Positions 1 to 9,883 of a stretch of 64,000 bases of DNA are shown piece by piece. Under the pieces are notes generated by a model. It ran no database searches. It worked only from the letters and a program-made list of their open reading frames with translations, and was not told the DNA's origin. The stretch is from contig JADMNL010000028.1 of assembly GCA_016271365.2 (NCBI GenBank), positions 52,594,001 through 52,658,000 on the forward strand, in the 5' to 3' direction. A program made the position numbers and the translations under genes. The stretch comes from Neoceratodus forsteri (Eukaryota > Chordata > Ceratodontiformes > Ceratodontidae). Position 1 is the first letter of the stretch. Every line of letters begins with the position of its first letter.

Positions 1-350
1 CCTTCTTAGGGGCAGAGCTGGATACAGTAAAAGCAAGAGCCTTCCTTCCCCTGGACAGGACAAGGACACCTATTTCACTGGCCTCTTCATTCACCCGTCA
101 GGTGTCTCGGCCAGCAAGGCATTTTCTGCAACTCCTAGGACACATGGCTGCCTCTACAGCAGTGGTGCAGGGAGCAAGATTTCAAATGAGGGATATTCAG
201 GTCCACTTGAGAGCCTTTGGTCTCAGAAAAGGGACCCTCTGACCAAACTAATTCCAGTGATTTCGAACCCTGGATCCAGGCGTACAGTGGTGGCTGGATC
301 AGGACAGTCTAAGACAGGGAGTTCTTTTGTCACTCAGTCGCATTCTCTAA
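1..350 (+). pseudogene. DIRS copy 1 reverse transcriptase C-terminal end (partial)
   Basis: The translated region carries the GAELDTVKARAFLPLDR block followed by an RPARHFLQLLGHMAAST block. These match the RT-to-RNase H connection of DIRS copy 3 at about 62300-62620. The RT catalytic core lies outside the window to the left. Small indels break the frame near position 230 relative to copy 3. The identification rests on near-identity to the copy-3 region, which is contiguous with a clear RT. Confidence 0.8.
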
Positions 351-352
351 TC

Positions 353-745
353 CTTACTACAGATGCCTCCCTCTTAGGGTAAGGAGCACACTTGGGACCC
401 CTGACCACCCAAGGGTTGTGGTCTCCTCAGGAATCTCTGCTTCACATCACTCTATTAGAACTCAGAGCAGTGTTTCTAGCACTTCAAGCTTTTTCCAAGT
501 CTGCTCAGAACAAAGTAGTTCAGATCAGGACAGACAATACCACCACAATGTGGTATATCAACAAGCAAGGGAGCACTCTGTCTACGGCCTTGTGCACAGA
601 GGCAATGCAGTTATGGTCTCTGGCCTATTCCCTGAACACATCTCTTACAGCAATACACCTCCCAGGCAAGAACCATGCCCTGGAAGATGCTCTCAGCAGG
701 ATATCTCAGGTCATCACGAATGGTCCTTGGATCCCCTGGTTTTGA
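353..745 (+). pseudogene. DIRS copy 1 RNase H domain
   Basis: This RNase H would remove the RNA strand during DIRS reverse transcription. The acidic residues expected of the fold are visible: Asp in TTDAS (codon 362-364), Glu in LLELRAV and Asp in RTDNTTTMWYIN. A conserved basic/acidic tail (HLPGK then DALSRI) follows. A TAA at 380-382 replaces the Trp codon seen in copy 3, so the domain is interrupted right after its first Asp. It is followed by the linker to the recombinase, as in copy 3. Confidence 0.85.
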
Positions 746-2170
746 AGGTGATCCACTCCAGATGGGGCACCCCACAGATAGATCTTTTTGCAACCCCAGA
801 CAATCACCAACTACCTCTCTTCTGCTACAGGCACCCAGTGTTGGGCTCAGTCCCCCTGGATGCCCTAGTTCTCAATTGGGAAAGGAAGTTCCTGTATGCT
901 TCCACCCCTTCCCTCTCCTGTTCAAGGTGTTGGTCAAAATCAGGTCTCAACCCTGCAAGGTGATTCTGATTGCTCCAAACTGGGCCAGGCAGCCCTGGTA
1001 CCCTCTCCTGTTGTCCTTAGCAGTCCATCTTCCCCTATCTCTTCCCAGGAATTACAACCTATTAACACGTGCTCAGGGAAGGGTTTGGTATCCGAATCTC
1101 AAATCTCTCAATCTCAAGGCCTGGCTCTTGAAGAGTTAGAGTTTGCTGATTTGCACCTCTCTCAAGGTGTTATGGATCATCTAAAGGTTTCTCGGAAGCC
1201 CTCCACCAGAAACACTTACAACTCCAAGTGGAAAAGATTTTCTATATGGTGCTCTGGGAAACATATTTCCCAGAGTCTGCTAGCCTGTCCACGGTCCTGG
1301 ACTATATGGTGCATCTTAATGGCTTGGGGCCTCAGACCAGCTACACTAAGAGTGCATCTGCGAGCTGTCTCGCCTTCCTTTCAGCAGGCAAGCTTCTTCT
1401 GTTCAAGCTCATCCTGTATTCTCTAAATTTTTCAAGGGATTGTTCATACCAATCCTCCATTCAGGACCCTGCCCTGTTTGGGACCTTAATGTTTGCATTG
1501 CCCAGCTTATACAACCCCTTTTGAGCTTTTGTCCTCAGCAGAGCTTAAGTACTTGACTTGGAAAACTGTTTTCTTGGTGGCCATCACTTCTGCCAGGCGC
1601 ATAAGCGAGGTTACAAGTCCCTGTCAGTGGAGCCTAATTTCATCTCTTTCCATAGAGATAAGGTGGTCCTCAGGACTAATAGGAAGTTTTGCCAAGGTGG
1701 TTTCAGACTTCCACCTTAACCAGTCCATGTCTCTTCCTGTTTTCTTCACTGACCATTCCTCCTCTGGGGAGAGGAGGCTGCACAGTTTGGATGTGAAAAG
1801 GGCCCTTAGCTACTACATTGAACGTAACAATGGTCACAGGTTTGACTCCCTCCAACTGTTCCTCACTTATGGTGAGGTTGGTAAGGGAAAGCCTGCCACT
1901 AAGAGATCTATTGCCAGGTGGATTGTCTCTTGCATTCAATTTTGCTATGTAAAACTAGGTAGGACTCCACCCTCAGGCCTGAGGGCTCACTCTACCAGAG
2001 GTACAGCTGTTTCCCTGGCTGCTGCCAGGGATATTCCTATCTTAAAGATTTGTCAAGCAGCTACCTGGAGAACAGTACACACTTTTACCAAGCATTACTC
2101 TCTGGATATCCAGGCTAGGAGTGATGCTCGGTTTGGCACAGCAGTGCTTCAGAGCCTATTTCCTAGGTAG
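746..2170 (+). pseudogene. DIRS copy 1 tyrosine recombinase
   Basis: This enzyme integrates the DIRS circular intermediate. The N-terminal core-binding region (about 1130-1430) shows the ELEFADLHLSQGV and NTYNSKWKRFSIWC blocks. The catalytic domain (about 1540-2170) keeps the family residues: Arg in SARRISE, the His-x-x-Arg box HSTRG, and a C-terminal nucleophile region TFTKHYSLD with the Tyr. The frame ends with TAG at 2168-2170, shortly after LQSLFPR, as in DIRS copy 2. Several frameshifts separate the N-terminal and catalytic parts. Two compensating indels just after SARRISEV replace a local stretch of protein while the rest of the catalytic domain stays open. Confidence 0.88.
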
Positions 2171-2240
2171 GTTCTGTCCCTCCTCCATGGAGGTACTGCT
2201 TGGTAGTCTGCAATTTGTCAGAATGCAGCAATACTTCATG
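2171..2240 (+). repeat. DIRS copy 1 internal complementary region, left part
   Basis: After the recombinase stop the sequence runs into CTGCAATTTGTCAGAATGCAGC and CTTCATG. This is an inverted match to the start of the 5' inverted repeat of DIRS copy 3 (59384-59420). It is cut at 2240 by the CR1 insertion and resumes at 6435. Confidence 0.8.
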
Positions 2241-2332
2241 AAAATGTTTTGCACTGCTAGAGGAGGGAGAGGGGAGACTTGGGGGAGTGTTTGGTATCCT
2301 GCATCTGGAAGGGTGGGGGTTGCTGGTGGGCA

Positions 2333-3497
2333 ATGACAGCAATGGGTAGGGTGGTAGGCTGCAACAACTGCGGTGCACCAATCTTTCTAAACATTGCCTG
2401 GAGTGTGGGAGGATGTTTAGTGTGCAACCACATAGAAAAACTTAGAAAGGAGATTGAGGGTCTGCAGGAAGAACTAAGACAGGCAAGGCAGATTGGGGTG
2501 GGTTGAACTCAAACTGGAGGAGGAAGAAGGGGAGATGAGGGAGAAGACGTAGCCAACAGTGGTGAGGAGAGGGTCAGAAGAAGGAAACAGAGACAAAGGG
2601 CCCAGGCCAGGAAGAACAATTGCCAGGAAAACCAGGTCAGGAGACAAAAGACAAATGGAAGGAGGAGATAGGGACTTGTAGAGGAGGCGAAGAAGTGGCA
2701 AAAGTCATGGAGTGGAAAGGAGAGAATAGGTTACTATGAAGAGAGAGGGAGCGGGCATTTGTGAAGGGTCTTCAGAAAATAGTTGTGCACTGCTAGAGAG
2801 GAAGAAGGTGGAGGAGGGAAATGATGAAATTAGAGGAGTAATTGATAAATGCCTGGACCAAACTGGAGCGGGAGGAAGTTCTGTTGGGAGAATTACAACA
2901 GGGGTAAAAGGGGGAAATAATGTGCAGGAGGAAGAAGAGGAGCTGGAAATGAGAGGGGATGAATGAAGCAAGCAGGGAGTAAGAGGGTGGAATCTTATAG
3001 TGCTGGGGACTCAATACTAAGAGGAGTTAGGTGGGGCAGCAAGGGAGAGGCATAGTCGCATTTGGGTGGAAGCCATGCCAGGAATGACAGCAGAAAGGGT
3101 GGGACAGTCTGTTCTGAAATATGCTAGAAGGGGTAGGGACAAGCCTCATTTAATTATACATCTTGGGACAAACGAACTGGCTGACAAGACAGTAGATATA
3201 GTCCAGAGGAGGTTTGAGGAACTAGCACAATTATGTGAGGGGGCAGGAAGTTCAGTAACTTTTTCTGAGATACTTCCGGTGCCAAAGGCAAGCACAAGAA
3301 AGCTGAGAATAGAGGAATTTAACAGATGGCTAAGAATCTGTGTTGTGCTAAAGGGTATGGACTGTTGGGGGGTGGGGAGGACCTGGAGGACAGTAGTCTC
3401 TATGCCAAGGACAGACCACACTTGAGTGAGGAGGGAAAGAAAGTGTTGAAACAGAGGATGGAAGAGTATATAAAGGAAGTTGGGAATTTAAACTAGG
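2333..3497 (+). pseudogene. CR1 LINE 1 ORF1: zinc finger, coiled coil, SGNH esterase
   Basis: CR1 ORF1 proteins are nucleic-acid-binding chaperones, and many carry an esterase domain. The N-terminus (2333-2506) shows a paired-cysteine finger (CNNC then CLVC) followed by a heptad-rich segment IEKLRKEIEGLQEELRQ. Block I of the SGNH hydrolase fold, GDSILRG, lies at about 3007-3027. Block III, HLGTNEL, is near 3150-3180. The catalytic Asp-x-x-His appears as DRPHLSEEG near 3410-3435. All the catalytic elements survive but in different frames, so the ORF is dead. The purine-rich stretch 2510-3000 between finger and esterase is the most damaged part. Confidence 0.78.
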
Positions 3498-3639
3498 AGT
3501 GGGGGGTGGCAGTTGGGGAAGAGATATGCAGAGACCACAGGTTGGGAAATCATATGAGCTCACTCATAATAGTGACAAAGGACAAATGGCAAGTACTATT
3601 GGTGATGCTAGGAAAGGAGGGCAGGATGGGGGAGGGTGG

Positions 3640-6303
3640 AAGGTGGTTACCATTAATGCAAGGAGCCTTGGGAGGAAAACAGAGTTACAGGTTCTCATGG
3701 CAGAGGGAGGTGGACATTGCAGCCATCACAGAAACATGGGCCACCAATATAATGACTGGGACCTGTCTGTACCAGGGTACAGGTTATTTCGTAGGGACAG
3801 GGTGATTGGGAAAGGAGGGAGGTGGCACTATGTGAAGGAAGGACTGAAGTGGTAAGGGCGAAGGGGAGGAGGGTAGTACGTGAGCCACTTTGGGTGTAAA
3901 TCCAGGATCTCCAAGAATAGGATTCTTAGAATGGGAGTGGTGTACAGGCCACCATCTCAGACGGAGGAGTTAGACAGGGAACCAGCGGGACAGATCAGGA
4001 GGACCTCAAGAAGGGTAGTGTGGTGATTGTGGGGGACTTCAACATGCCAGGAGTGGACTGGAGCACCCAACAACCAGGAACAGAAGGAGCAGGTACTGCT
4101 GGATGCCTTACAACACTCCTGCTGAAATGGTCAGTGAACCAACCAGGTTAGGGAATACCCTTGACCTTGTGCTGGCAAATGGGGACTCAGAGAGAACTTA
4201 CAGTGAGGAACTGGCTGTCAGAGTGACCACCACTAGTATGGTCACATTGGATATGGGCAAGGAAGGAGGAATCTGGCACAAGAGGGCTGGACTTCAGGAG
4301 GGCCACTCTTGGGAGGATGGGGGAAGTGGTAAAGGTACCTGGCCAGAATTCAATCTAGTATGGATACTAACCAGAGGTGGAGCCCATAAAGCTGGGATAG
4401 TGGAGGCAACCAAACCTGCTGCAAAGCCCAGAGCAAGAAGGCTAGGGCTAAGAAACCAAGCTGGTTGAGCAAGGAGGTAATGGAAAAGGTAAGGAGGAAA
4501 AGCATACCTTTAGGAAGTACAAGAAAACAGGGAGGGGGAGGACAGAGAGGAGTACTTGACAGAATCAAGGAGGTGAAAGAGCAGGGAGAGCCAAAGCATC
4601 TACGTGAACTCAGGCTGGCACAAGGCATCGAGAAGGGGAGAAGGACCTTTTAAGTACATCAGGGAGAAAAGAGCTGTAAGGACCACATAGTAAGGATTAG
4701 GAAGGAGGAGATGGGTGGAAGCAGGGTACGATAAGGCGGAAGCACTAAATAAGTACTTCTGCTCAGTATTTACTAAAGAGAAGAGGGGGGTGATACCCAA
4801 GGTGGGAGAAATGGCAGAAGCAGGGGGAAGTGGTGACAGATGGGGAAATCATGGAGGGCAGAGTTCGAGAGGGTTTGAAGGCACTGAGGGTGGACAAGGC
4901 GCCAGGCCCAGATGGCATCCAACCCCAGGGTACTGAAGGAGATGGCAGAGGTCCTTGCAGGACCTCTGGCAGACCTATTTAATGCCTCACCACATCTCGG
5001 GTGTGTACCTCAGGACTGGAGGATGGCTTCATGTGGTGCCCTCCACAAGAGTGGCCCCAAGGATGAACCGGGAAACTACAGACCAGTGAGCCTCACATCC
5101 ATCGTGGGTAAGCTAATGGAGACTATCCTGAAGGAGAGGCTGGTGGCCTCCTACAGGCCAAAGGACTACAGGATAGCAGACAGCATGGCTTCATACATGG
5201 CAGATCCTGCCAAACCAAACCTGGTCGAGTTCTATGACTGGGTAACCAGGCAACTGGACAGGGGCCATGCAGTGGATGTCCCATCTGGACTTCAGTAAGG
5301 CATTCGACCCAGTGCCACATGGAAGGCTGGGAGGAAGTTAGTAGGCAGAGGGCGGGTGCAAGCTGGTGAGATGGGTAGGAAACTGGCTGCAGGGAAGGCA
5401 ACAGAGGGGTGGTGGTGGGTGGGGAGCTCTCACACCCAAGGGCAGTGACGAGTGGTGTCCCACAGGGCCAGTGTTGGGACCAGTGTTATTTGGGATATTC
5501 ATTGCAGACATATCAAGGGACATCAAGAGCAAGATCAGTCTGTTTGCTTGATGATAAAAGGTTGAGGGTGGTGGATGACCTGAGATGGTGCAGGGGTTGC
5601 AGGATGATCTGGCAAAGCTTGAAATCTGGTCAGACACCTGGCAACTGGGGTGTAATGCCAAAAAGTGCAAGGTGCTGCATTTGGGATGAAGAACCCAAGG
5701 AGGAGTTACCAGCTAGGGGAGTGCAGTTAGCCCAGACAGAGGAGGAGAAGGATCTGGTGTGCTCATTACAGGTCAATGAACAACTCGGCACAATGTAAGA
5801 AGGCAGCTGCAAAGGCCAACAAAATGCTGGGTTGTATTGCAAGGGGTATATCCTCGAGGAGGGAGGAGGTGATTTCTGCCACTGTATAGGTCATTAGTTA
5901 GACCACACCTGAGTATTAAGTGCAGTACTGGCGCCTGTATCTGAAGAGGATATTAGTTACTGGAGGGGTGCAGCGCAGGGCAACAAAGATGATCAAGGGG
6001 CTGGGGGACTTATCATACAAGAGGAGGTTGAAGGAGCTGAACATGTACTCACTGGAGGAGAGGAGAGACAGGGGTGACATGATTGAAACCTTTAAATACA
6101 TGAAAGGAATAAACAAGATGGGTACAGAGGGGCTGTTCAAAGTAAGGGAGGGGAGGGCCACCAGGGGCCATGATATGAGACTGGAGCAAGGAAGGTTCAG
6201 GAGGGAGATGAGGAGACACTTTTTTACAGAGAGGGTGGTGGCTGGGTGGAATGCATTACCTGCAGAAGTGGTATGCAGTAGAACAGTGGACTGCTTCAAA
6301 TGA
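3640..6303 (+). pseudogene. CR1 LINE 1 ORF2: endonuclease and reverse transcriptase
   Basis: An apurinic-type endonuclease begins at INARSLGRK (about 3655) with AAITETWAT near 3718-3750 and a GDFNMPGVDW box near 4036-4060. The reverse transcriptase follows: DKAPGPDGIQP (about 4890), NYRPVSLTSIVGKLMETILK (about 5070), and a C-terminal RRLKELNMYSLEERRDRGD block (about 6025-6080), ending near HFFTERVVAGWNALP. The catalytic FADD motif at about 5546-5560 is destroyed: one inserted T turns the Ala-Asp-Asp codons into GCT TGA TGA. Further frameshifts occur throughout. Confidence 0.85.
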
Positions 6304-6434
6304 GGATGGGACAGGACAAGGGGAAGGGTGGAAGGGAGGGGCAGCTGCAAAATAAGGGGTGCTAGCTGCACATTCGAGTAGACTTGATAGACCTCTAGGC
6401 CTTTATCTGCTGGCAAATTTCATATGTTCGTATG

Positions 6435-6510
6435 TTGTTTGAAAAAAAAAATTATTCACCTTAGTAATGTTGTTTCTTCTAATGGAGTCTTGCTGCATTC
6501 TGACCTCCCC
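6435..6510 (+). repeat. DIRS copy 1 internal complementary region, right part
   Basis: This stretch is an inverted copy of the end of the 3' terminal repeat (6900-6962). Both contain the block CTCCATTAGAAG or its complement, followed by the A/T-rich terminal TTTTTTCTTC or its complement. Joined to 2213-2240 across the LINE, the region fuses the outer edge of the 3' repeat to the outer edge of the 5' repeat. This is the arrangement established for DIRS internal complementary regions, which template the circle junction. Confidence 0.82.
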
Positions 6511-6741
6511 CCACCTCCCCTCTCAGAACCTCTGTTTTGGGATGTGGGTGGGCAGTGGCAGTGTTGGCACTCGAGAGGTGCCCCACCCCTTATTTCTCAC
6601 CCCTTTAGTTTGGGTGGGTGGGTGTTGTGTTTGTTTCATTTTTGGGGTTTCCTGACTTGGGTCTTTGTTTTGGGACCAAAAAATCTGTTTATTATATTTA
6701 GTAGCCAGTTGGTTAGTGTAAGTTTACAGTTTCCAAACAGG
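6511..6741 (+). other. DIRS copy 1 3' untranslated spacer
   Basis: A C-rich stretch followed by a G/T-rich stretch between the internal complementary region and the 3' inverted repeat. No coding potential is convincing. Its position matches the spacer 48720-49060 in DIRS copy 2, although the two differ in sequence. Confidence 0.55.
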
Positions 6742-6761
6742 ACCCTCAGTGAGTATAGCTC

Positions 6762-6962
6762 GTAAAGATCTGACGATTTGAGTTCAAACAGCAACAGACA
6801 GAGTCTCAACCGAGCTCGAGCTCAGCGTTCCATGCCTGGCATGGAAAGTTAACTCTTTCATCTCTGGGGCAGTTCGAAGGTTGGACCTCACTGCAATTTG
6901 TCAGAATACAGCAAGACTCCATTAGAAGAAACAACATTACTAAGGTGAGTAATTTTTTCTTC
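6762..6962 (+). repeat. DIRS copy 1 3' inverted terminal repeat
   Basis: The reverse complement of 6762-6918 matches the 5' terminal repeat of DIRS copy 3 (59395-59549). Shared landmarks are GATTTGAGTTCAAACAGCAA, the dyad TCCATGCCTGGCATGGA and GAAAGTTAACTCTTTCATC-type sequence. The outer 44 bp (6919-6962) are specific to the 3' end and finish with TTC, the trinucleotide found at both ends of these elements. Confidence 0.85.
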
Positions 6963-7458
6963 TGTTCAATCCTATTTTAATAGCAGTATAAAAAGCAAAG
7001 GTGAAGCCCCACTTTTTACTGCACAAATATTTTATTAGAAACACAGGAACTACTTGCAAACACATCAAAATGCATTAAATAAAATAGTTGTCTGTTCATT
7101 AGGCGTAAACACCTGGTACCGGATTATCAAAACAAATTGGGACTCAGTCCCGCACCACAACTCCAGTTACAGACTGAGATCTCTGCAACTGTGGAGACTG
7201 GTAATCTCATCCATCCACCGCAGCTGCATATGATGGTACGCCTGGTCTCACCAGCTGTACCATTTTCCCACTGCTGTAGGGATAACCCACCTGCAGACTG
7301 CTGTATATTGTGGGGCTGGTCATACAGCAGCTCCAGTTTGGGGAATACCATAGCTGCTGGAGAAACTGCAGTTCTGCAGGTGTCGGCCCACTTGCACCAC
7401 ATTATTCCTGCAGCTGCGTCTCTATCACAGGCTTTTATCACCTGGCCCTGCTCTTTAA
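6963..7458 (-). other. possible 3'-terminal exon and 3' UTR on the minus strand (unassigned)
   Basis: On the minus strand, 7441-7127 encodes a 104-codon open frame. It is followed by a 3' UTR-like A/T-rich stretch and an AATAAA (complement at 7031-7036) placed as a poly(A) signal would be. The open frame resembles nothing I recognise: it is Cys- and Trp-rich, and neighbouring frames are also partly open. The DIRS element abuts its downstream end and a retroposon interrupts its upstream side at 7459. It could be the end of a host gene, a retrocopy, or chance. No splice acceptor is obvious. Confidence 0.25.
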
Positions 7459-8043
7459 CTGTCTTATTCTTCCTTTTTTTTTTTTTTACTTTCTGTTTTT
7501 ACCTCTTCCCCTGCACCGGAACCCCACTCCGTCAGGAGATGCTCAAGTGTCATCCTGCCTTCACCTCCTTACCTGGTTCTGTGGTGGACCCCTATGGAGC
7601 CGTGGCTATACCCCCCCAGGTGGGTACGAGGTGGGGCCCAAACACCCCAATGTTTCTTGTTTCGTCGGGTCCCCGTCAGTCCAGGCAAGAGGGAGCCATT
7701 AGGGTCTGCACTGGCGCTCCTTTCCCTCGGTGTTCCGGTGCTGTTTTTTCCTGTTCTGGACATGGTGAGCACCCGATGTCAAGATGTCTTCGCCGACATC
7801 CACCATGTCCCAACCCCTCGTTCTCTGCTCTGGGCTTGCTGAACCTCTGGCTTCCTCCAGAGGACAGACAAGCACCGAACCAAGTCCTCCCCCTTTCTGA
7901 AGAAGGCAAGCAGTTCTGTGGACACTCATGTCTTCTCCCCCGGCCCACTCTCCATCTTTCCCAACCTCGTTCCCAAACCCGGGTCAATGGCGTTGTGAAC
8001 GGTTGCCCTACTACTGTGTCAGTGGGCCAGCTGTCTTATTCTT
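7459..8043 (-). mobile_element. poly(A)-tailed retroposon copy 1 with 13-bp target-site duplications
   Basis: Perfect direct repeats CTGTCTTATTCTT lie at 7459-7471 and 8031-8043. Inside the left repeat is a poly(T) run (7474-7487), so the element lies in minus orientation with a 3' poly(A) tail. The body (about 556 bp, G/A-rich on the minus strand) is alignable by eye, with many differences, to a second copy at 47910-48516. Poly(A) plus duplications of this length indicate mobilisation by L1-type machinery, not by the CR1 elements seen here. No internal promoter boxes or known gene are recognised. It may be a SINE-like family, a retrocopied RNA, or L1 3' ends. Confidence 0.75.
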
Positions 8044-8214
8044 TCATATGTGGAAACTCATATCTGACTTGCGAAAAAATTAGTGTAAATTCTATATCTC
8101 TGGGGCAGCTCAATCTAGTGGCCTGACTGCTATTCTAAAACTATACTGATGTAACTGTTGAGGTAGAGAAAGACATTATAAAAATGTGGGAGGATCAGAA
8201 TAGCCTTTAAAGGG
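8044..8214. other. unassigned spacer
   Basis: A short A/T-rich stretch between the retroposon and the foldback element. I see no gene, repeat or element boundary in it. Confidence 0.5.
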
Positions 8215-8560
8215 GAAATAAACACTGCAGGTGTCACTTGATACCCTCAAAAGTACTGAGATGCCTGTAGGTGTCATTAGCCCTGAGATATGAATATCGA
8301 AAACATTTGCAAACCAAAACAAGGCAGCAGCCATTTCTGTAATCTTAAAACAGGAACTGATGTCAGTGGGGGCAAGCTGTATGTTGTTCATAATTACAGC
8401 TTGCCTCCTCAATGACATCACAGTTTTAAGACTACATGAACTGGCTTGCAGCCTTGTTTTGATTTCCAGGTGATTTAGAGCTTCCTGTATCAGTGCTTCT
8501 GACACCTACAGGGAAGCTCAGTACATACTCTGAAACACCTTTTCAGGGGTGTTCACAATT
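8215..8560. mobile_element. foldback MITE-like palindrome
   Basis: Two arms of roughly 165 bp are imperfect inverted copies of each other. Paired landmarks are CCTGTAGGTGTCA (8264-8276) with TGACACCTACAGG (8500-8512), and AAAACAAGGC (left) with GCCTTGTTTT (right). At the apex is a perfect 10-bp stem, GGCAAGCTGT 8371-8380 with ACAGCTTGCC 8396-8405, around a 15-nt loop. This is a typical long-inverted-repeat MITE or foldback element. Only the right arm, starting at the apex stem, recurs at 20752 and 35843. This makes the apex the left end of the triplicated segment. Confidence 0.75.
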
Positions 8561-9881
8561 TCTGCGACCTACAGGGCTGTGACCTCCTGCGGCCTGGAAC
8601 CATTGTTTTGGTCTTAATCTTCTCCCTGTCGAAGTCCAGGTGGAACCACACAATGAGGCGGTTGCTTTCTGCAAGTGATGCCTTTGCTTTTACTTCTTGG
8701 ACATAAGCACTGTTAGATACAACCAGACCCCGGAATGGCCCTCTCCCAGGTGGGCTCTAGGACACACTGTGTCAGGAACCCACACTGGAATGCATCTAGC
8801 AACACCTGAGTTCTAATACAGGTGCCAGCCAGGATTTTCCAGTCTATGCCCTTCAGGTTCAAGTCCCACATAATCACTACCTCCCCTGTTGGCCATCTCC
8901 ACATTTGTGTACCCTGGTTCCTGGTCTAATTCTGCTTCCTAGTTTGGGGGCTGTATACAACCCCTATCCTAAGCTTTCTACCTTTAGTGGATTATATCTG
9001 TACCCAAAATACCTCTGTCCTTTGCTCCACCTCCTCCTCTTCCTTAGTACAGGCAATCACTTCCGTCACATACAGGGACACTCCCTTTCCTCTTCCCACC
9101 TCCCATCCTTGGTATATAGTCACTCCTCCTTCAGCCATCAATTACTGTAACTGAGCCATTTTGTTCCCTAGGCTTCTTGCATTCAGTGACATTACCTTCC
9201 ACCATGACTCAAATCCCTCTCCCCCCCATTCTGCCTGACCCTCTAATCCCAGTCCTACCCTCCTATCCCCATCCATCTGCCTATCTGAGCCCCCCTTCCT
9301 TCTGTCTTGATTGGGGGAGGTCATTTGTACTCCTCCACCAGGTGACTAAAGGTACTTTGGACCCCTAGCTGCCTCCCCATCAGTTTATATTTAAATGTCA
9401 CCTATAAATTCCTCAAATGTGGCTTTCCACATCATAGTGCCCTCTTTACCAATCTGCAGCCTATCCAATGTGTATCCCCCCAGCCTCTAGCTAGCCTGTG
9501 TCCTCATTCCCACACCACCGCCAGTGCATTAATCTCCTCAATCCTTTTCTTTCCTCCAGTACTGGTAGCAGCTCTGAGAAGTCTTCCAGCCTCCAAACCC
9601 CACTTTAGAGAACCCCCACCTCCCGGAACCACTCCTGCACCTCCCCTTACTCACATTCAGCCAATTCATTCATTCCAAAAACGATAATAAGAACCCCCCC
9701 CATTCCCATGTTCCGGACTGTCAGTGTTCCTACCCTCCTCACAATCACCCCCGACATACACTAAACCTTCCTTTGGTTTGCCTTAGCTCCTGTGTCTCCC
9801 CATCTCAGTTCATTTTCAAACGAGTCTCCCAAGATCACTACTCTTTCTCACCATCTGTGTCCCGAGTCTGCCTCCCTCACT
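8561..9881 (-). pseudogene. CR1 fragment (ORF1 end plus endonuclease start), unit A
   Basis: Minus-strand LINE remnant. The endonuclease start VMSLNARSLGNKMAQLQ lies at 9192-9142. A degenerate DxNLxGIDW box (GEVVIMWDLNLKGIDW) is at about 8890-8840, with VLEPTWERAI downstream. Higher coordinates hold the ORF1 esterase end, best seen in unit C (37200-36970, ELLPVLR then RIEEINAWLE). The RT half is missing. The piece stops at the foldback element on its 3' side, and the Tc1-like element marks its 5' side. Confidence 0.75.
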
Positions 9882-9883
9882 TA

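Larger units (their letters stand above)
2241..6434 (+). mobile_element. CR1-clade LINE 1, near full length, degenerate
   Basis: A non-LTR retrotransposon of about 4.2 kb inserted into the internal complementary region of DIRS copy 1. It contains ORF1 (zinc finger, coiled coil, SGNH esterase), then ORF2 (endonuclease, reverse transcriptase). It ends in a short CR1-like tail with CATATGTTCGTATG. There is no poly(A), as usual for CR1. The flanks CTTCATG and TTGTTTG rejoin into an uninterrupted DIRS sequence when the LINE is removed, which fixes the borders to within a few bases. The 5' third is very purine-rich on the + strand. Both ORFs carry many frameshifts and stops. Confidence 0.9.
1..6962 (+). 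mobile_element. DIRS-type retrotransposon copy 1, 3' portion, split by a CR1
   Basis: A tyrosine-recombinase retrotransposon entering from the left window edge. Visible in order are the end of the reverse transcriptase, RNase H, a tyrosine recombinase ending at 2170, the internal complementary region, and a 3' inverted repeat ending with TTC at 6960-6962. A CR1 LINE (2241-6434) splits the internal complementary region: CTTCATG lies left of the LINE and TTGTTTG right of it. The same layout is seen in DIRS copy 3 (59378 onward), and these two belong to one subfamily. DIRS elements replicate through a circular DNA intermediate and integrate with a tyrosine recombinase instead of a DDE integrase. 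This copy has frameshifts and stops and cannot be autonomous. Confidence 0.93.

Noticed and set aside
418..963. Open frame overlapping DIRS copy 1 RNase H in another frame
   Set aside because: The RNase H frame carries the conserved residues. This one is a Ser-rich shadow, and the same shadow occurs in copy 3.
7137..8126. A 329-codon + strand open frame
   Set aside because: It runs across the unassigned 3'-end region, a poly(T) tract and the antisense of a retroposon, so it cannot be one real protein.
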